Shown here: in pieces, positions 24,140-35,868 of the stretch
How the letters are laid out: each line of letters begins with the position of its first letter
How positions within the stretch are numbered: position 1 is the first letter of the stretch
Source: Melampsora larici-populina 98AG31
Lineage: Eukaryota > Basidiomycota > Pucciniomycetes > Pucciniales > Melampsoraceae
Reading direction: 5' to 3'
Length of the DNA: 64,000 nucleotides
Assembly: GCF_000204055.1 (NCBI RefSeq)
Contig: NW_006768766.1
Span: forward strand, 3,395,520 to 3,459,519
The notes under the pieces: generated by a model
What the model was told of the DNA's origin: nothing
Databases searched by the model: none
The model's input: the letters and a program-made list of their open reading frames with translations, nothing else
Position numbers and translations under genes: made by a program

Positions 24140-25043
24140 TATACAGCATCTCTACATGTACATATATCTTAGAAACATTTGTAACATGTAATAACATATG
24201 TATACAACACTAATTACATATATACGTACTCAAGAAATAATATGTAACATATAAGATTACATACAAAAACAATAGTAACATCTCATAACTCAGTATCAAG
24301 AGTTAAAAATGCTTATATTGCATAAAACACTTAATGATTACTGAACACAACATTAAGTGTAATTAATTATAAAAATAGTAAAAATAACAATTATAAACCT
24401 ACTATTGTAACACTTGTGTATATCACAATATTAGGTTTAGAGAGCTGAATATATAAACCAAAACTCAGTTCATCCTCAGAGGAAAAACTAAGTTTATACA
24501 TACCTATTTCTAAAGAACCATCAAGAGTTCCAATAGAATAAAAATCAAGAGTATTACAAATAGTAATACTAGTGATTCATTCTATACTACCTTGATTATT
24601 CCTGACTAGATCCAAGTAAGTTATACATTCCCCTTCTTGATCCTCCACTTCCCCTAAGTAGTTTCTATACTAGGTTGGTGACCTCCAAGATAATAACCAA
24701 TAGGTTGGTGACCTCCAAGGTAATAACCAAACAGTTTGGTGACCTCTAAGAGATAACCATCCTGGTCTCATCCCTTACATAGTAGTAAATCAAAACTCTT
24801 CTTTAAGAGTCAACTAAATTTAGTCTACCAGGATTTGTCCCAGCAGACTCCTAGTTGTTTAAGTATTATCCACTCATCTCATCCTCATCTCATATTCCTC
24901 TTACCTTCCTATCATCCTCCCTTTCTCTTGTAACTAGTTATAATCTGAAATATAATAATATTCATTATACTTCACTACATATCTAGTCCCAATACCACCT
25001 TTTAGTGAGTGTAGCCTCCTTCTAAAGAGTCACTACCCTCACA
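24140..25043 (+). mobile_element. LTR C, diverged copy of the same LTR family
   Basis: Matches LTR A (reverse complement) block by block: CTCATAACTCAGTATCAAGAG, TTAGGTTTAGAGAG, an ACTAGTG block, three GGTTGGTGACC/GGTTTGGTGACC motifs (24674-24745), and the end ACCCTCACA at 25043. The left end is diverged and approximate. I found no TSD, so it may be one end of a lost full element. Confidence 0.65.
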
Positions 25044-25305
25044 AGTTCTTTCAAGACATGCACACTGGGCTTGATGTCTTTTGACTTTTCTTTGTGTGGT
25101 TCAACAAACTTTGATCAAACCCTCCCTGGACTTCATCAGAGACAATGGCCATGATGGGGTGACTTGCCACTATTTTGGAGTTGATCAAGTTGCATCAGTG
25201 CCCCTTGACACACTCTGACCCTGTGACTGCTCTGCTACCCCAATCTTCCCTTCCTGGACCTTCCAACCTGTTGGAGTCCATCATTCCTATCTTACCTCCA
25301 GTTTA

Positions 25306-25806
25306 GGCTATCCAGGTGTGTACCAGATGTGATGGCCATGCAACTGCATGTATGAAAGTACTGATCTGGGATACAACCAGTCAGAGTGATGAAGTCACAT
25401 GTGTGTACACAGCATGGATCAGTAAATGATCATACATCAACAAAAGATCATAGCAGCATGCCACATGTCACGTACTCTAGCACATTGTCACAGATCATGG
25501 GGGGATGTTGATGTATGATCATGTAGAAGAGAGTTTGGCTCTAACCAGGTGTCCCCAGGCCCCAGACTAGGGTGATGGGCACCCAAGGGGTGGCTAGTCA
25601 CAGGCATTTCTGATAGTATGCTTAGCACACACTGGGCTCATATCCTGTTAGAGTTACAGGTTAGCAAAGAAATCTAGTAGACCAGGATTTGAACCTTGGA
25701 CCTCAGTGTTAGCTTGGACACATGCTAGACTGCCTTGGCCACTAGGCTATCCGGGCTAGTACCAGGTGCAACAGCCATGCAACTGTATGTACATGGTACT
25801 GATCTG
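25306..25806 (-). mobile_element. tRNA-derived SINE-like element
   Basis: On the minus strand, 25757-25680 has an A-box-like TAGCCTAGTGG (25739-25749) and a B-box GGTTCAAATCC (25685-25695) at tRNA spacing, but the 5' seven bases (AGCCCGG) do not pair with the 3' seven, so it is not a working tRNA gene. Two direct copies of a GCTATCC..CAGCCATGCAACTG..ACTGATCTG block sit at about 25306-25372 and 25746-25806. This is the structure expected of a tRNA-head SINE or its dimer. Confidence 0.55.
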
Positions 25807-26389
25807 TATTAAAGAGGTGCACACTGGTTCTGTGGTAGGATGACAGTATGCTACATAAAGTGTGGTTCAAATAGCTGCCTGCAGATCCGGTCATGGACAA
25901 GTGTAAAGCTAGTAGTTGGCATCTGAGGAGCAGTTGTTTGAAGCTGGCGGTCTTTCTGTACCCATCAGGATTCTGGGAGAGGCTCAAAGAGTAATAAATC
26001 AGAAACCTCAAGTGCTTTAGCTTACTGTTGGTCTTGCATGTTCATCTTTGTCTTATCTTTACTGTGTCTTTGTTGGATGAAAAATCTTCCTTGAATGAAA
26101 GTGCCCTTTCCGCTTTCATGACTTGCAAAAAAAACTGAATTGTGATATTCACAACAATCTTGTGATTGACTCATTGTAGTTTTATATGGTATTAACTGTA
26201 TCTTAAGAATGAATGAGAAAGAAAAACTGGAGGTTAATTTGTAAAAAATCAAAATGAAAACTTCAGAGTTGGAAGAGTATGTATGCAAAGACTATATACA
26301 GTGAAATTTCATCAGTAAAGAGCAGTGAGAAAAGATATATACATTGAAGACAGGAGTTCAACAGTTTGACGAGCACAGGGAACATGAAA
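25807..26389. other. No gene assigned
   Basis: A minus-strand frame at 26263-26457 overlaps the end of the next gene and might be an alternative last exon. Otherwise no signal. Confidence 0.3.
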
Positions 26390-28117
26390 TCAGATTTCTG
26401 AATTTGGGCAATTGTGAACATGTCCAACACAGCCTTGCACCTCTCGAACTTCATCAAATATCTTCAAAAAAATATGCGCAGTCTCTTTATACTTATATCC
26501 ATCGCATGTGTTGCTTTTAAGCAGAATTTCAAGGGGTCCAAGCGCAGATGCCAAAATAGAATGTGTGGCAGAGAGCCTACACTCGCAGTTGGAGATGGAT
26601 GGCATAGCTTCCTCTATCTTGCAGGTCAAGACTAATTCAAAGAGAGAAATTGGCCAATACAAATTATTGAAATGATAATCAAGACTAACATCAGTTATAT
26701 AAACCATCAATGCTCAAGAACTAAAACACAAACCAACCTTTTTTTCCTCCATTCTCAGATCCTTCAAATTCCGCCGCTGAAGGCACATCACCCTCAAACA
26801 TGTGATCATTTGGAGGAAGCAGAAGCTCTTGAGAAGCAGAATGTTGTAAGCTGAGAGGAGGTGATGAAGATCTAAATTTATCCCTTCTGATGCCCGCTCT
26901 GATAGAAGAGCTCTCTACGCCACGTGATCGAAGCTGTTTGACAATTCCAGGAGGAGAATTTTGGTGTCTATAACTGGGGTATGGGTGATACCTTATCATA
27001 CCAGCTTCAAAAGCAGAGCTCTCAAGAGAGTGTGATTGAAGTTGATTAAAAACGCCCGATCCAGAATCTTGAAAACGACTGAGTGAGTAAAATCGACTAT
27101 GTTGTTTGTCAGAAGCTCCAAAAGTGGTGTATTCTGAGCTGTGCCTTGATGATGATTGCAGTTGATCGTGGACTCCAGAAGCGATATGTAAGCTAGGAGT
27201 TGGTAGAGGAGATATGAATTTATGTTCTTTCTGGACATTCTCAACAGAAGATCTCTCTGAGCCATGAGTTCGAAATTGATCAGTGTCAATGTCCATGAGA
27301 ACTTCTGCTCTGCCTCGGTTTTTGTGAGTGATGGGGCTGTCAGCGTGCCAGTGAGCTGGAGGAATGATTCCCAAAGTGTGAAAGGTACGGCCAAGACAGT
27401 AATACAAATCAGTTAAAATAAACTCAAGCATTGCATATTATAAAAGACGTATGCGTATTTGAAAGACAGGTCAAGAGATCAAGTATCAGACCTACATATC
27501 ACATCAGCAGCATCCAATAGCATACTAATACCACTGGAAGTCAAAGCGGGCGACCAATTTGCTGTACCTACAGAACAAAAAGAACACACCAATCAGAGTT
27601 ATATTCCAGAAGGCTCTACAAAAAGTGTACAGATCTTTTTCAAACGTACGTAGGAAACATGAAGGGTCAATCAAAGTGTTATTGTGATTGGTACCCAAAA
27701 ATTCAAGCTCGCGGTTATTGGTTGAGCCAGGAGCAAGGAAGGGATCACCTGGTGTGGGAGCAAGCGGGCCGTCGTCTGATATTTCACTTGAGAAGCTACT
27801 TGGGTAAGAAAAATTGAACACATCGCTTTGGGTGGGTTCTGGTGTACGAAAAGGGTCACTGCAAGTCTGAGTTGACTTGGTTTGCAATGAAGGTGTTCGA
27901 AAGGTAACCGGGTCCATCGGGTGTGTTCCAAGCGTTTGCACGGTAGTTCCAAGGGTTGAGTCATTGCAAGCGGCTGTTGTTTGTTTGAAAAAAATGAAGT
28001 CAGCTTCAAAGATAAGTAACTTGTCCAAAAGCTGTGATGAGAAAGCCTACCAAACCAGTCTCTTGCGTTTGTAATGTGGTACTTCAAGTAAGCAATTGAG
28101 CGCCTTACTACCATCAT
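26390..28117 (-). CDS. Serine-rich protein with internal repeats, function unknown
   Basis: Minus-strand exons: about 28117-28051 (MMVVRRSIAYLKYHITNARDWF), 27974 down to a GTACGT donor near 27645, a short exon ending in ISMLLDAADV (about 27570-27495), a large exon from about 27410 to 26748, and a last exon ending at 26390. The first two junctions are phase-consistent; later ones are approximate. The large exon holds about three imperfect 35-40-residue repeats with the pattern G-V-x-x-Q-L-x-S...E-S-S...A-G...R...S (GVHDQLQSSSRHSS, GVFNQLQSHSLESS, GIVKQLRSRGVESS). The last exon has several Cys (SNCECRLSATHS). No known domain was recognised. The true start codon is uncertain because the upstream frame opens without an ATG. 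Confidence 0.45.
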
Positions 28118-28199
28118 TACAAGTGCTACAGTGTCAAACAACTGTTAGGCTTTGAAAGATATCAGAGAAGCTAACACAAGTTGATTCACAAAAGAAATT

Positions 28200-28816
28200 G
28201 AGGATTTAGTCAGAAGGGGTTTATTGATATGAGAAATTTAAAAGTTGAGGATGCAGTAGACAAGAGGTTTCTGGGCATACCAAAAGTACGTATATGTACC
28301 CAGCGCAGTTGTCAGGTGCTTGATTTTTGGTACCAGACATCAAGAACTCCGCCTTTCTCATTTTTGGAACATCAGAGGAAAGCTTCCGCGGTGAAATTAT
28401 AAGACCAAAAGGGGGGCCTACGGACCTTTATCCCCTTATGGGGTTGCCGTGGTGCTATTGCCATCAGTCGGACAACAAAACAATCTTGATTGGAGGGTTT
28501 TTTGAACTATATTGACAAGTCTTTGTCCTTCAAGACGCCACTAGGTGGAGCGATTCTCATTCAACGCTTTTTGTCGCATCTTATCTCTTTTCAAAACTAA
28601 TTGTATCTGATCATTTGAAAAAGACCTTCCTTCAAATAACTTGGTGCACACCGAAAGGAAGACTTCAGCTGGCAACAAAAATGGGAAGCAAACAGACTAT
28701 AAGAAGATCTTATTTTCACTCATGATAATTCCAATGAGAAAGAAGAAGATGGTGAGCTACTTCCTTTCACAATTGGATCTTGATACTTGATCAAAGGGTT
28801 GCTTGCTTTAATCTCA
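28200..28816. other. No gene recognised
   Basis: Spacer between the serine-rich gene and the inverted repeat; short frames only. Confidence 0.35.
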
Positions 28817-29095
28817 CCGCGGAACGCTGTATCCTTCGACTGGTAGTTGAGTCGAGGCTGTCAAGGGGGTACAGAAATCGAATAACCTCTCAACAGGTAC
28901 CAACAGAGGACACCTGTAAACTTCCCTCTGAATCACCCCCACCGAAGATTTGTTTTTGAATTTCACTACCCGAAACTAGCAAAATCCCGCTCAACAAACC
29001 CGATACCTGGAATGGTCGAGGTAGGCGGCAGGCCAGTCCATCGGTGCACACCAAACCACCCCTTTGGGGCACTTCACTCGACTTAATAACTTTAC
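28817..29095 (+). repeat. Long inverted repeat, left copy (possible KDZ element end)
   Basis: Begins CCGCGGAACGCTGTATCC and ends near CACTCGACTTAATAACTTT. The reverse complement of 35262-35540 matches along the full length at high identity. It lies just upstream of the KDZ transposase start. Confidence 0.8.
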
Positions 29096-29168
29096 AATTT
29101 TCTTCATTTTTCATTCTACATACAATAATCACATCTCATCCATTTCTTTCTCTTACTCACCACCCAAC

Positions 29169-31440
29169 ATGACACGCAAGAAGAAAGCAGATACGCACAT
29201 GCTTGTCTCACTGGGATCAACACCTAAGCAGAGTCAAAGAGCTTAGAGAGGTTACCTCACCAAGGAAGATTCCTACGATTCCCCAATCAATATCTGACGC
29301 TTTTGGGATCAGTACTAGTGATGAACTCAACCATCAGCCTCTTGACAATGAAGATTTAGTTGATAATCCCGATCTAGCTCATTTTATGCCTCGTCTTGAT
29401 GAATCAGAAGCAAATGAATCAACAATACCTACTGTTGCTTAACAATTTTCTCAAGACAGCTGAGACTAGTGGAATGATACATTGCGAGCTCAACTCATTT
29501 CCCGAAGACAGCTTTCTCAATCCCGCTTTTACAATTTCATCATCAACTTTGGAACGAGACTGTTGTATCAAGCACAGGATATGTAAATGCTTTGTGTAAA
29601 TTCCTTATATCACGAATCAATCAAAGCAATACCAACACAAAACCCAAAAGTACTCCAGTCCGGTCTCTCATTCACAATTGAGATTTAAGAAAGTAATTTT
29701 CACATTCAGTCAATACTGATCGATCAATGATTCTCTGTACTAAGCGGATATATACAGAAGGCCTGAAGCTCTCTCTTGCTCAGCTTCTGGCAGACCGTTG
29801 TGCGTGTTGTTTTGGTCCAGCCATCAATGAAAAGAAGATTTACTTCAAGAGCCAGATGTTATAATTGCCTTAGATGGCAATTTTCAACATTGTCACTATA
29901 CACAATCTAGCAAGGATAATCTGACCGAAGATGAATATCCTGATATCTTTGTCAAGCCCTCGTGTATGAAGAAGAATGAAATGATTCAGAATTCGACTGA
30001 AACTCGAGTGAAAGATATGAAGGTAAGTCTTTGAATTGATTTCATCAAGTCCAATTGAGCTATTGCTGATTTGAAACACCTCCAGACTCCGTGTGCTGAC
30101 TCTCACACTGCAGCAAACAACGTCAGAAACTCCCAAAACTGGCGAAAAGTGAGTAGATTTTCTCAATCTCTTATCAGCTCCTTTGATATCTGTCTCATCT
30201 TTTGAATCCTCAAAAACAGGCTGCATTACCCGTTAAGCATCCTGGAGAACTTCTTGATAGATATACCCAACATCTAGGTCTGAGTACTGTACGATATTGG
30301 ATGTCAATTGGAAGTACACATCAAAAAGGCAAGTGCAGTATACTATTCTACCTATTGATTTGACATCGATTTTTAATTGTTTTGTACAATCAGCAAAATT
30401 TTCTTGAGAACCTCAGCAAACAAATCAGTTTTGGCACATCTGTATTTCACGCCTACATGCACAACTGGGCATGTCAAGTGATGTACAATCCCCGCTTCAA
30501 CGCCTTTTGGGTATTATACGATGGTCAGGGACTCAAAAGGTTTTGGTCTTTCCTGTCCGTATTGGTGGCTCTGAATCGTATCTCAACGCGCCTTCATCGA
30601 CTGCTGAACATCAATTTGAGGACGAGTTTCTATGTCGAGATAACATTAATGTCAACAGGTATGTCGGAGTGATTGAAATGAAAGTGTCTAGTGATGATTA
30701 ATTCTTATCCTACTCATCATAGCCATATGGCTTTTACGTAGACTACGGAACGCTCAAACAGTCTCTCATCAAGCTAGAACTGCACTTACAAACTTGTCAC
30801 ACACAAGAAGTTTGCTGTTTCCTACCATCAGCTACACTGATGACTTTCTACATCAACAATGATTTTTGGAGCGCAATTCTCAAAAGAACAGGCGTCATGT
30901 AAAGGAAGAACAAAAATTGGAACTGGGTCAACTGCTATACTATGAGGAGATGGCGAAAAATGAATGGTATGTTTTCCTATTACTTGTCTGGTACTATCCA
31001 CAGCACAAGGCTAATTTTGATTTGGTTGAACAAGGATAGTCTGGATAAACACAGTACTCACAAAAAAAAGATCAAAAAACAGCGTGCAAAGATTGGTTCT
31101 GAAGCTGTTCTCAATGATTTGAATGTAAGCTGATTGTTTCTCTCTCTCATTGAATGAATCATCACCAACCTCACATCATACCTTGGTAGCTCCCGAACAA
31201 GACCAAATATTAAAAATTTGGTATGCTAAACAAGAGGTTTGTGATCAATTCATAGCAATTTGCGAACAAAAACGCCCATTGGATCTAAGTCGACAGGATG
31301 GAAAGCATTCAAGTATTGGTAACACAATTTCTTTATTTCTTTGATCTTAAATACCAAGTCAAAGTGGTCTTTTTTAATATACATTTCCCTCTATTTACAG
31401 GTCATAACAACAAAACACCTTGATGCTAACACACAGTATG
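29169..31440 (+). pseudogene. KDZ-type (Kyakuja-Dileera-Zisupton) transposase relic
   Basis: The start MTRKKKADTHMLVSLGSTPK is followed by a frameshift near 29245 into EVTSPRKIPTIPQSISDAFG. Then come LISRRQLSQSRFYNFIINFG, and AQLLADRCACCFG (29780-29815), a Cys pair. The catalytic-core block PDVIIALDGNFQHCHY is at 29850-29895, with D-G-N-F typical of KDZ. After an intron region, 30423-30600 has ISFGTSVFHAYMHNWACQ, MYNPRFNAFW, GQGLKRFWSFLSVL and ISTRLHRL, matching the KDZ block that normally reads ..F.AY.H...CQ..Y.PR....G..DGEG.ER.WS. C-terminal pieces (NAQTVSHQARTALTNLSHTR) follow to about 31100. Several stops and frameshifts make it dead. KDZ elements are known from basidiomycetes, where they co-expand with TET/JBP genes; none is visible here. 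Confidence 0.75.
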
Positions 31441-31554
31441 AAATGTGTGTCAGTTACCTCAGTATAAAGATGTAAATAATACAAGTTGTTAGCTGTATAA
31501 ATGTAGATATATTTAAATACAAGCTGTTGAGAAAGTGGGATTTGAGTCTGGGGG

Positions 31555-32780
31555 AAATGATAATATAATACAATATGTGATGTATCTTACTTTCTCACAC
31601 GTGAACCCCAAAGGGTATCTACTGAGGATTGGTGCTATAAGATAATAAAAATGAGAAAGTTTGATCTGGTGAGTCAAAAATCTCTAAAGCCATAACATTC
31701 GGTGGATACAATTGGCTACGGGTTTAGAGAATTTAAGCCTTTTCAATTTTATGGATTCCCTAGAAATCACATGTATGGGTTTGCATAAAAACCCTCTTAA
31801 ACCGTAAGTGTTATGTGGTTAGAGGGATAATGTGCTCAGCTCAATTCTTGGATGGGATATTAATTATAGCATTGCGCATCTAATGATACAACTGATCATC
31901 TCTATCCCTGTGCTTACAAGTTGTAGTGAATTGAAGAAGTGACCAAAGTCAACAAAATTGAAAACAGGGGATACAATGTTTTGACATGGAATGTTTTAAT
32001 ACCACTGGAGGTAGATGGTTGATCAAGTTGAGAATGGGTGCATTGGGATGAGTGATTGATTCCAAAGGAAGTATCTTGAGATAGTCTTGAATATATAATA
32101 CAATATGTGATGCATCTTACTTTCTCATACGTGAACCCCAAAGGGAACCTGGCCTGAGTATTGGTGCTATAAGATATTGAAAATAAAAAAGGTTTGATCT
32201 TGTACAGTCAAAACTCTCTAAAGCCATAACATTTGGTGAGTGCAATTGGCTATGGGTTTAGAGAATTTCACCCCTTTTTATGGATTCCCAAGAAACCCCT
32301 CTAAATCCATACATTTATGTGTTTGCATAAAAACCCTCTTAAACCATAAGTGCTATGGGGTTAGAGGGATAATGTGCTCAGCTCAATTCTGGGATGGGAT
32401 ATCAATCATAGCATTGCACATCTAATCATACAATTGATCATATCTATACGTGTGCTTACAAGTTGTAATGAATTGAAGAAGTGACCAAAGTCAACAAAAT
32501 TGAAAACATGGGATATAGTTTTTTGAGATGGAATATTTTGATACCACTGGAGGTAGATGGTTGATCAAGTTGAGAATGGGTGGATTGGGATAAGTGATTG
32601 ATTCCAAAGGAAGTATGTTGAGATAGTCTTGAATATATAATACAATATGTGATGTATCTTACTCTCTATCCTATGAACCCCAAAGGGTACCTGGCCTGAG
32701 TATTGGTGCTATAAGATATTAACAATGAGAAAGTTTGATCTTGTATGTAGTGTCAAAAATTTTCCACATGTTTTAAGTGG
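31555..32780 (+). repeat. Tandem repeat of about 530-540 bp, 2.2 copies
   Basis: The marker CAATATGTGATG occurs at 31571, 32101 and 32643. Each unit contains AACCCCAAAGGG, CCATAACATT.GGTG, GGGATAATGTGCTCAGCTC and GAAGAAGTGACCAAAGTC. The third unit is cut off after about 130 bp. No coding signal. Confidence 0.85.
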
Positions 32781-32799
32781 GAATTGAGAAGGAGCTGAT

Positions 32800-33695
32800 C
32801 TGAGTGGAGCAGTTCTCACATGTAGAAGTATTGAACTATTTTATTGATTTGTATGTACAACTTCAAATCTGAACTGTGGGTGTGCTGGACAGGGAAGACA
32901 TATGATGGAAGCTGGCTCATTTTGTGCGCTAACATATGGGGTTTAAGAATTTAGCATCATAATAGGGCGGTTCAAGTCAATAGTTGCGATCCACCTGTTT
33001 GCAGAGTCGCGATCAGTCTTTTTAGGGTTGTCCGATCCTTAAAATTCCTGATCGCGACTCTGCGAACGCACTTATAATTAGGTTTTATGGCTTTACCTTT
33101 TCAGGTACACCGTCTGCGAATGCGCCTTTTTTTCCTTGCTTTTTTAATTGTCTCTTGTTTTTGTCAGGAATTTTTTTTTTTCATCAATTTGTTTTAATGA
33201 AAATACGCGTTTGACGCACCACGAGTGGAACACCGAAAAAAAAACCAAAGAAAAAAAAGGTTTTTTTTGGTCCTTCGCACCGGATTTTTTTACGATGCCA
33301 CGCCAGAGAATTATAAATTTTAAGACAACTAAGCAGATCGCAAAATGGTGAACCACCTCTAAAGGTGGTTCACCAACTTTAAATTTTACTTAAAATTTAA
33401 AGCCCCCGAACTAAATGTAAAACTTAAAAAAGGGCTGTAAAAGGGCTACTTGAACCGCCATAATAGATCTATCACATGTGTGGTCACATCTGAACCCTCA
33501 TATGTCTTCCCTGTCAAGCACACCCACCATTCAGCTTTGAAATTGTACATATCAGTTAATAAAATAGTTCAATGAAGTTTGTGAGATATCAGAGTTATGC
33601 ATAGAATCTCATCAATAATACCTTAAATTTTTGTACTTCTACCTCCAAGACTCAATTTCTTACATATTAGCTTGAGAACTGCACCACTCAGTTGC
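32800..33695. mobile_element. Foldback-like element with long inverted arms
   Basis: The left arm, about 32805-32915 (GAGTGGAGCAGTTCTCA.., GTGGGTGTGCTGGACAGGG, AAGACATATGA), pairs with the right arm, about 33495-33690 (reverse complement GAGTGGTGCAGTTCTCA.., GTGGGTGTGCTTGACAGGG). The right arm has an extra segment. A 494-bp MITE sits between the arms. Confidence 0.7.
32966..33459. mobile_element. 494-bp MITE with 7-bp TSD and internal hairpins
   Basis: Inverted ends GGCGGTTCAAGT / ACTTGAACCGCC are flanked by ATAATAG at 32959-32965 and 33460-33466. Inside are three perfect stem-loops: 33001-33016 with 33048-33063 (GCAGAGTCGCGATCAG), 33348-33358 with 33363-33373 (GTGAACCACCT), and 33377-33387 with 33392-33402 (CTTTAAATTTT). 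Its base composition differs sharply from its flanks. Non-autonomous; the superfamily is uncertain. Confidence 0.75.
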
Positions 33696-33858
33696 ATGTT
33701 GGGTTTCCAATCTGAATAAAATCCAACTATCAAAAATACTTCAAAGATTCACTCAGAGAACCTTGATCCTCTTGATATATCATCAGATTTCTCCATTCAG
33801 CATGCAAAGTGGGACTGCTAACAATCTATCTCTGACATGTTTCCAGGAGGTCATTATA

Positions 33859-33997
33859 CACTACAAAAGTTTTCCATTTTTCCAAGGCAATCAAAAAAAA
33901 ATAAAAATATAGGTGACAAAATTTGATTCCAGAAATCTCATTGCTCATTCTCAAAGCAAAATTATTCCCCTAGGAAAAATGGAAAATCTTTGCAGTG
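33859..33997. mobile_element. 139-bp MITE with CACTA-like termini
   Basis: Ends CACTACAAAAGTTTTCCATT and, inverted, CACTGCAAAGATTTTCCATT, about 25 bp with 3 mismatches, extending through TTTCC. It is flanked by TA on both sides. The CACTA/CACTG termini suggest a non-autonomous CACTA-like element, although CACTA elements usually make 3-bp duplications. Confidence 0.65.
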
Positions 33998-35205
33998 TAA
34001 TTATCATGTAACAGTATATGGGTCCAAATTGACAGACTCATTATTGAATGATGGATGCCACTTTGTATGCCTGGTACATAAAGTATCAGATTTTCTTCAA
34101 TATATTAACACCACTAACCTCCTTGGGGTCCACCAAGACTCTTGGTAACACCAGAGGACACAGTCATGTGGTGTTTTTGGAGTCAATTTCCATTGCATTT
34201 GGAACATGACTCTCCAGGAAATTACGATTGATTGAATCTTTACCTTACCAGACATCTAAAACTTTATTGCATTTTTTAGGCTTTCATAAATTGTTGTAAG
34301 CAGATTTGGAACACAGACAATCACATTCAGTTTTGCTGAACCAGGGCCTGGTGAGTGAAATAGGTCTAAACTCGTGTATCAGCTCAAAATATCAGAGATT
34401 CTACTCAAATTTTATTTCAAATTTTTGCGTCATTTGACTTAAATGTGTTCAACCTAAACCTAAACGTACTAAACGTGCCACACCAGGCCACACCTTGACC
34501 ACCGTGGAGTAAAGTACATTGGTGAAAACTTTGAACATCTCAAACCTTGTATGGATCTTATTTTTTTTTTCTTAATCATACAATTCATCTTGATCGTATT
34601 ATTGAATTATATAACCCGTCAAAATTTTCAATTGGTTCATCTTTACTTCAGGTCTCTACAGTTTCGGTATCACAGCCTTTTACCGCTACATCGCAGGGTC
34701 TTGCAACAACCTCAAGGGAATGATCAAGATTCATTATTTACTTATCTCGACTTGGAACTCAAGTCTGAGCATTCTTGCTTGAATTTGTCACATGCAAAGG
34801 CACCCGTTTCGAAGAAAATGTCACTCATGACCATCATCAGCTAGAGATTTATGTAACATAACTCGTTGAGAACGTTCTTTGACCTTCAAAGGTACATGCT
34901 TTGTTGTCTCTCGAAACAATTTCAATTGAGCAGCCATTTTTAAGTGCTTTCTCACTGGTAACACCGTCTTTACAAAGACACTCGCTGCCGATTCTCAATT
35001 CTGACTCAAATCGGTCTCTTAAGCAAATTTCAAACCGATTGTGTTTTGCCTTGCCATGGTTCAAGTCTGAAACAACTCTAGTTTTTCTTTCATTCTCCTT
35101 CAAGATGTATTGAATCTTTGACATAATATCCAAATGATTGTTTTCTTTGGTTCTATTTTCATTTAGATTCGAAGACACGGGTGAAGATAATGAATAGTAT
35201 TGCAA
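33998..35205. other. No gene recognised
   Basis: Two frames of about 100 codons (34551-34844 plus, 34849-35205 minus) lack recognisable motifs or splice context. I do not call them genes. Confidence 0.3.
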
Positions 35206-35292
35206 AGTTATCGAGTAATAAATTTATTGAGTTATCGAGTAATAAGTTTACAAAGTTACTGAGTAAAAAATTTAGAAAGTTATCAAGTCAAA
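35206..35292 (+). repeat. 24-bp tandem repeat, about 3.6 units
   Basis: Units of the form AGTTATCGAGTAATAAGTTTA.. start near 35206, 35230, 35254 and 35278. The array abuts the inner side of the right-hand inverted repeat. Confidence 0.7.
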
Positions 35293-35540
35293 TGAAGTGC
35301 CCAAAGGGATGGTTTTGTGTGCACCAATGGACTTTAGCCCTACCTCGACCTTTCTAGGTATCGGATTTGTTGAGCGGGATTTTGCTAGTTTCGGGTAATG
35401 AAATTCAAAGAAAAATCTTCGGTGGGGGTGATTCAGAGGGAAGTTTACAGGTGTCCTCTGTTGGCACCTGTTGAGAGGGTATTCGATTTCAGTGTACCCC
35501 CTTGACTCGACTACCAGTCGAAGGATACAGCGTCCCGCGG
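35262..35540 (-). repeat. Long inverted repeat, right copy
   Basis: Reverse complement of 28817-29095, ending CGTCCCGCGG. Several differences from the left copy are CG to CA/TG (for example GTCGAGTGAAG to GTCAAATGAAG). If the two copies are element termini, the enclosed element is 6.7 kb. Confidence 0.8.
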
Positions 35541-35868
35541 CGCGAGTGGATCTGGCGATTCACTTTTTAGTTTGAATCTGACTGCAGGCTGAGGGGTCTT
35601 GAAGGGGTCAGGTTGAGGCGGATTAGGATCAAAACCAGATTGTTTTGTCAGAGGGGAGAGAGCTCTTAAGATGTTTATGTGTATGTTTTTGGCTTCCAAA
35701 TGCTTGAAAGGAAGATAGACTGGCACATTGAGATACAAACTACGATTTGATGGATGTAGATACACACCGCAATACTTAAGAATGGTTGATGAATTGAACA
35801 GTAGAGCAGAGACAGTACAGAAGTTCAGGACTATAATTTGTAGTACTACTCATTTCATTGAAGATACA

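Noticed and set aside
25680..25757. A functional tRNA gene on the minus strand
   Set aside because: The boxes are present but the acceptor stem does not pair and the T stem has a mismatch, so it was called SINE-like.
33148..33356. Overlapping ORFs on both strands rich in Lys and Phe
   Set aside because: They are translations of A/T runs inside the 494-bp MITE.
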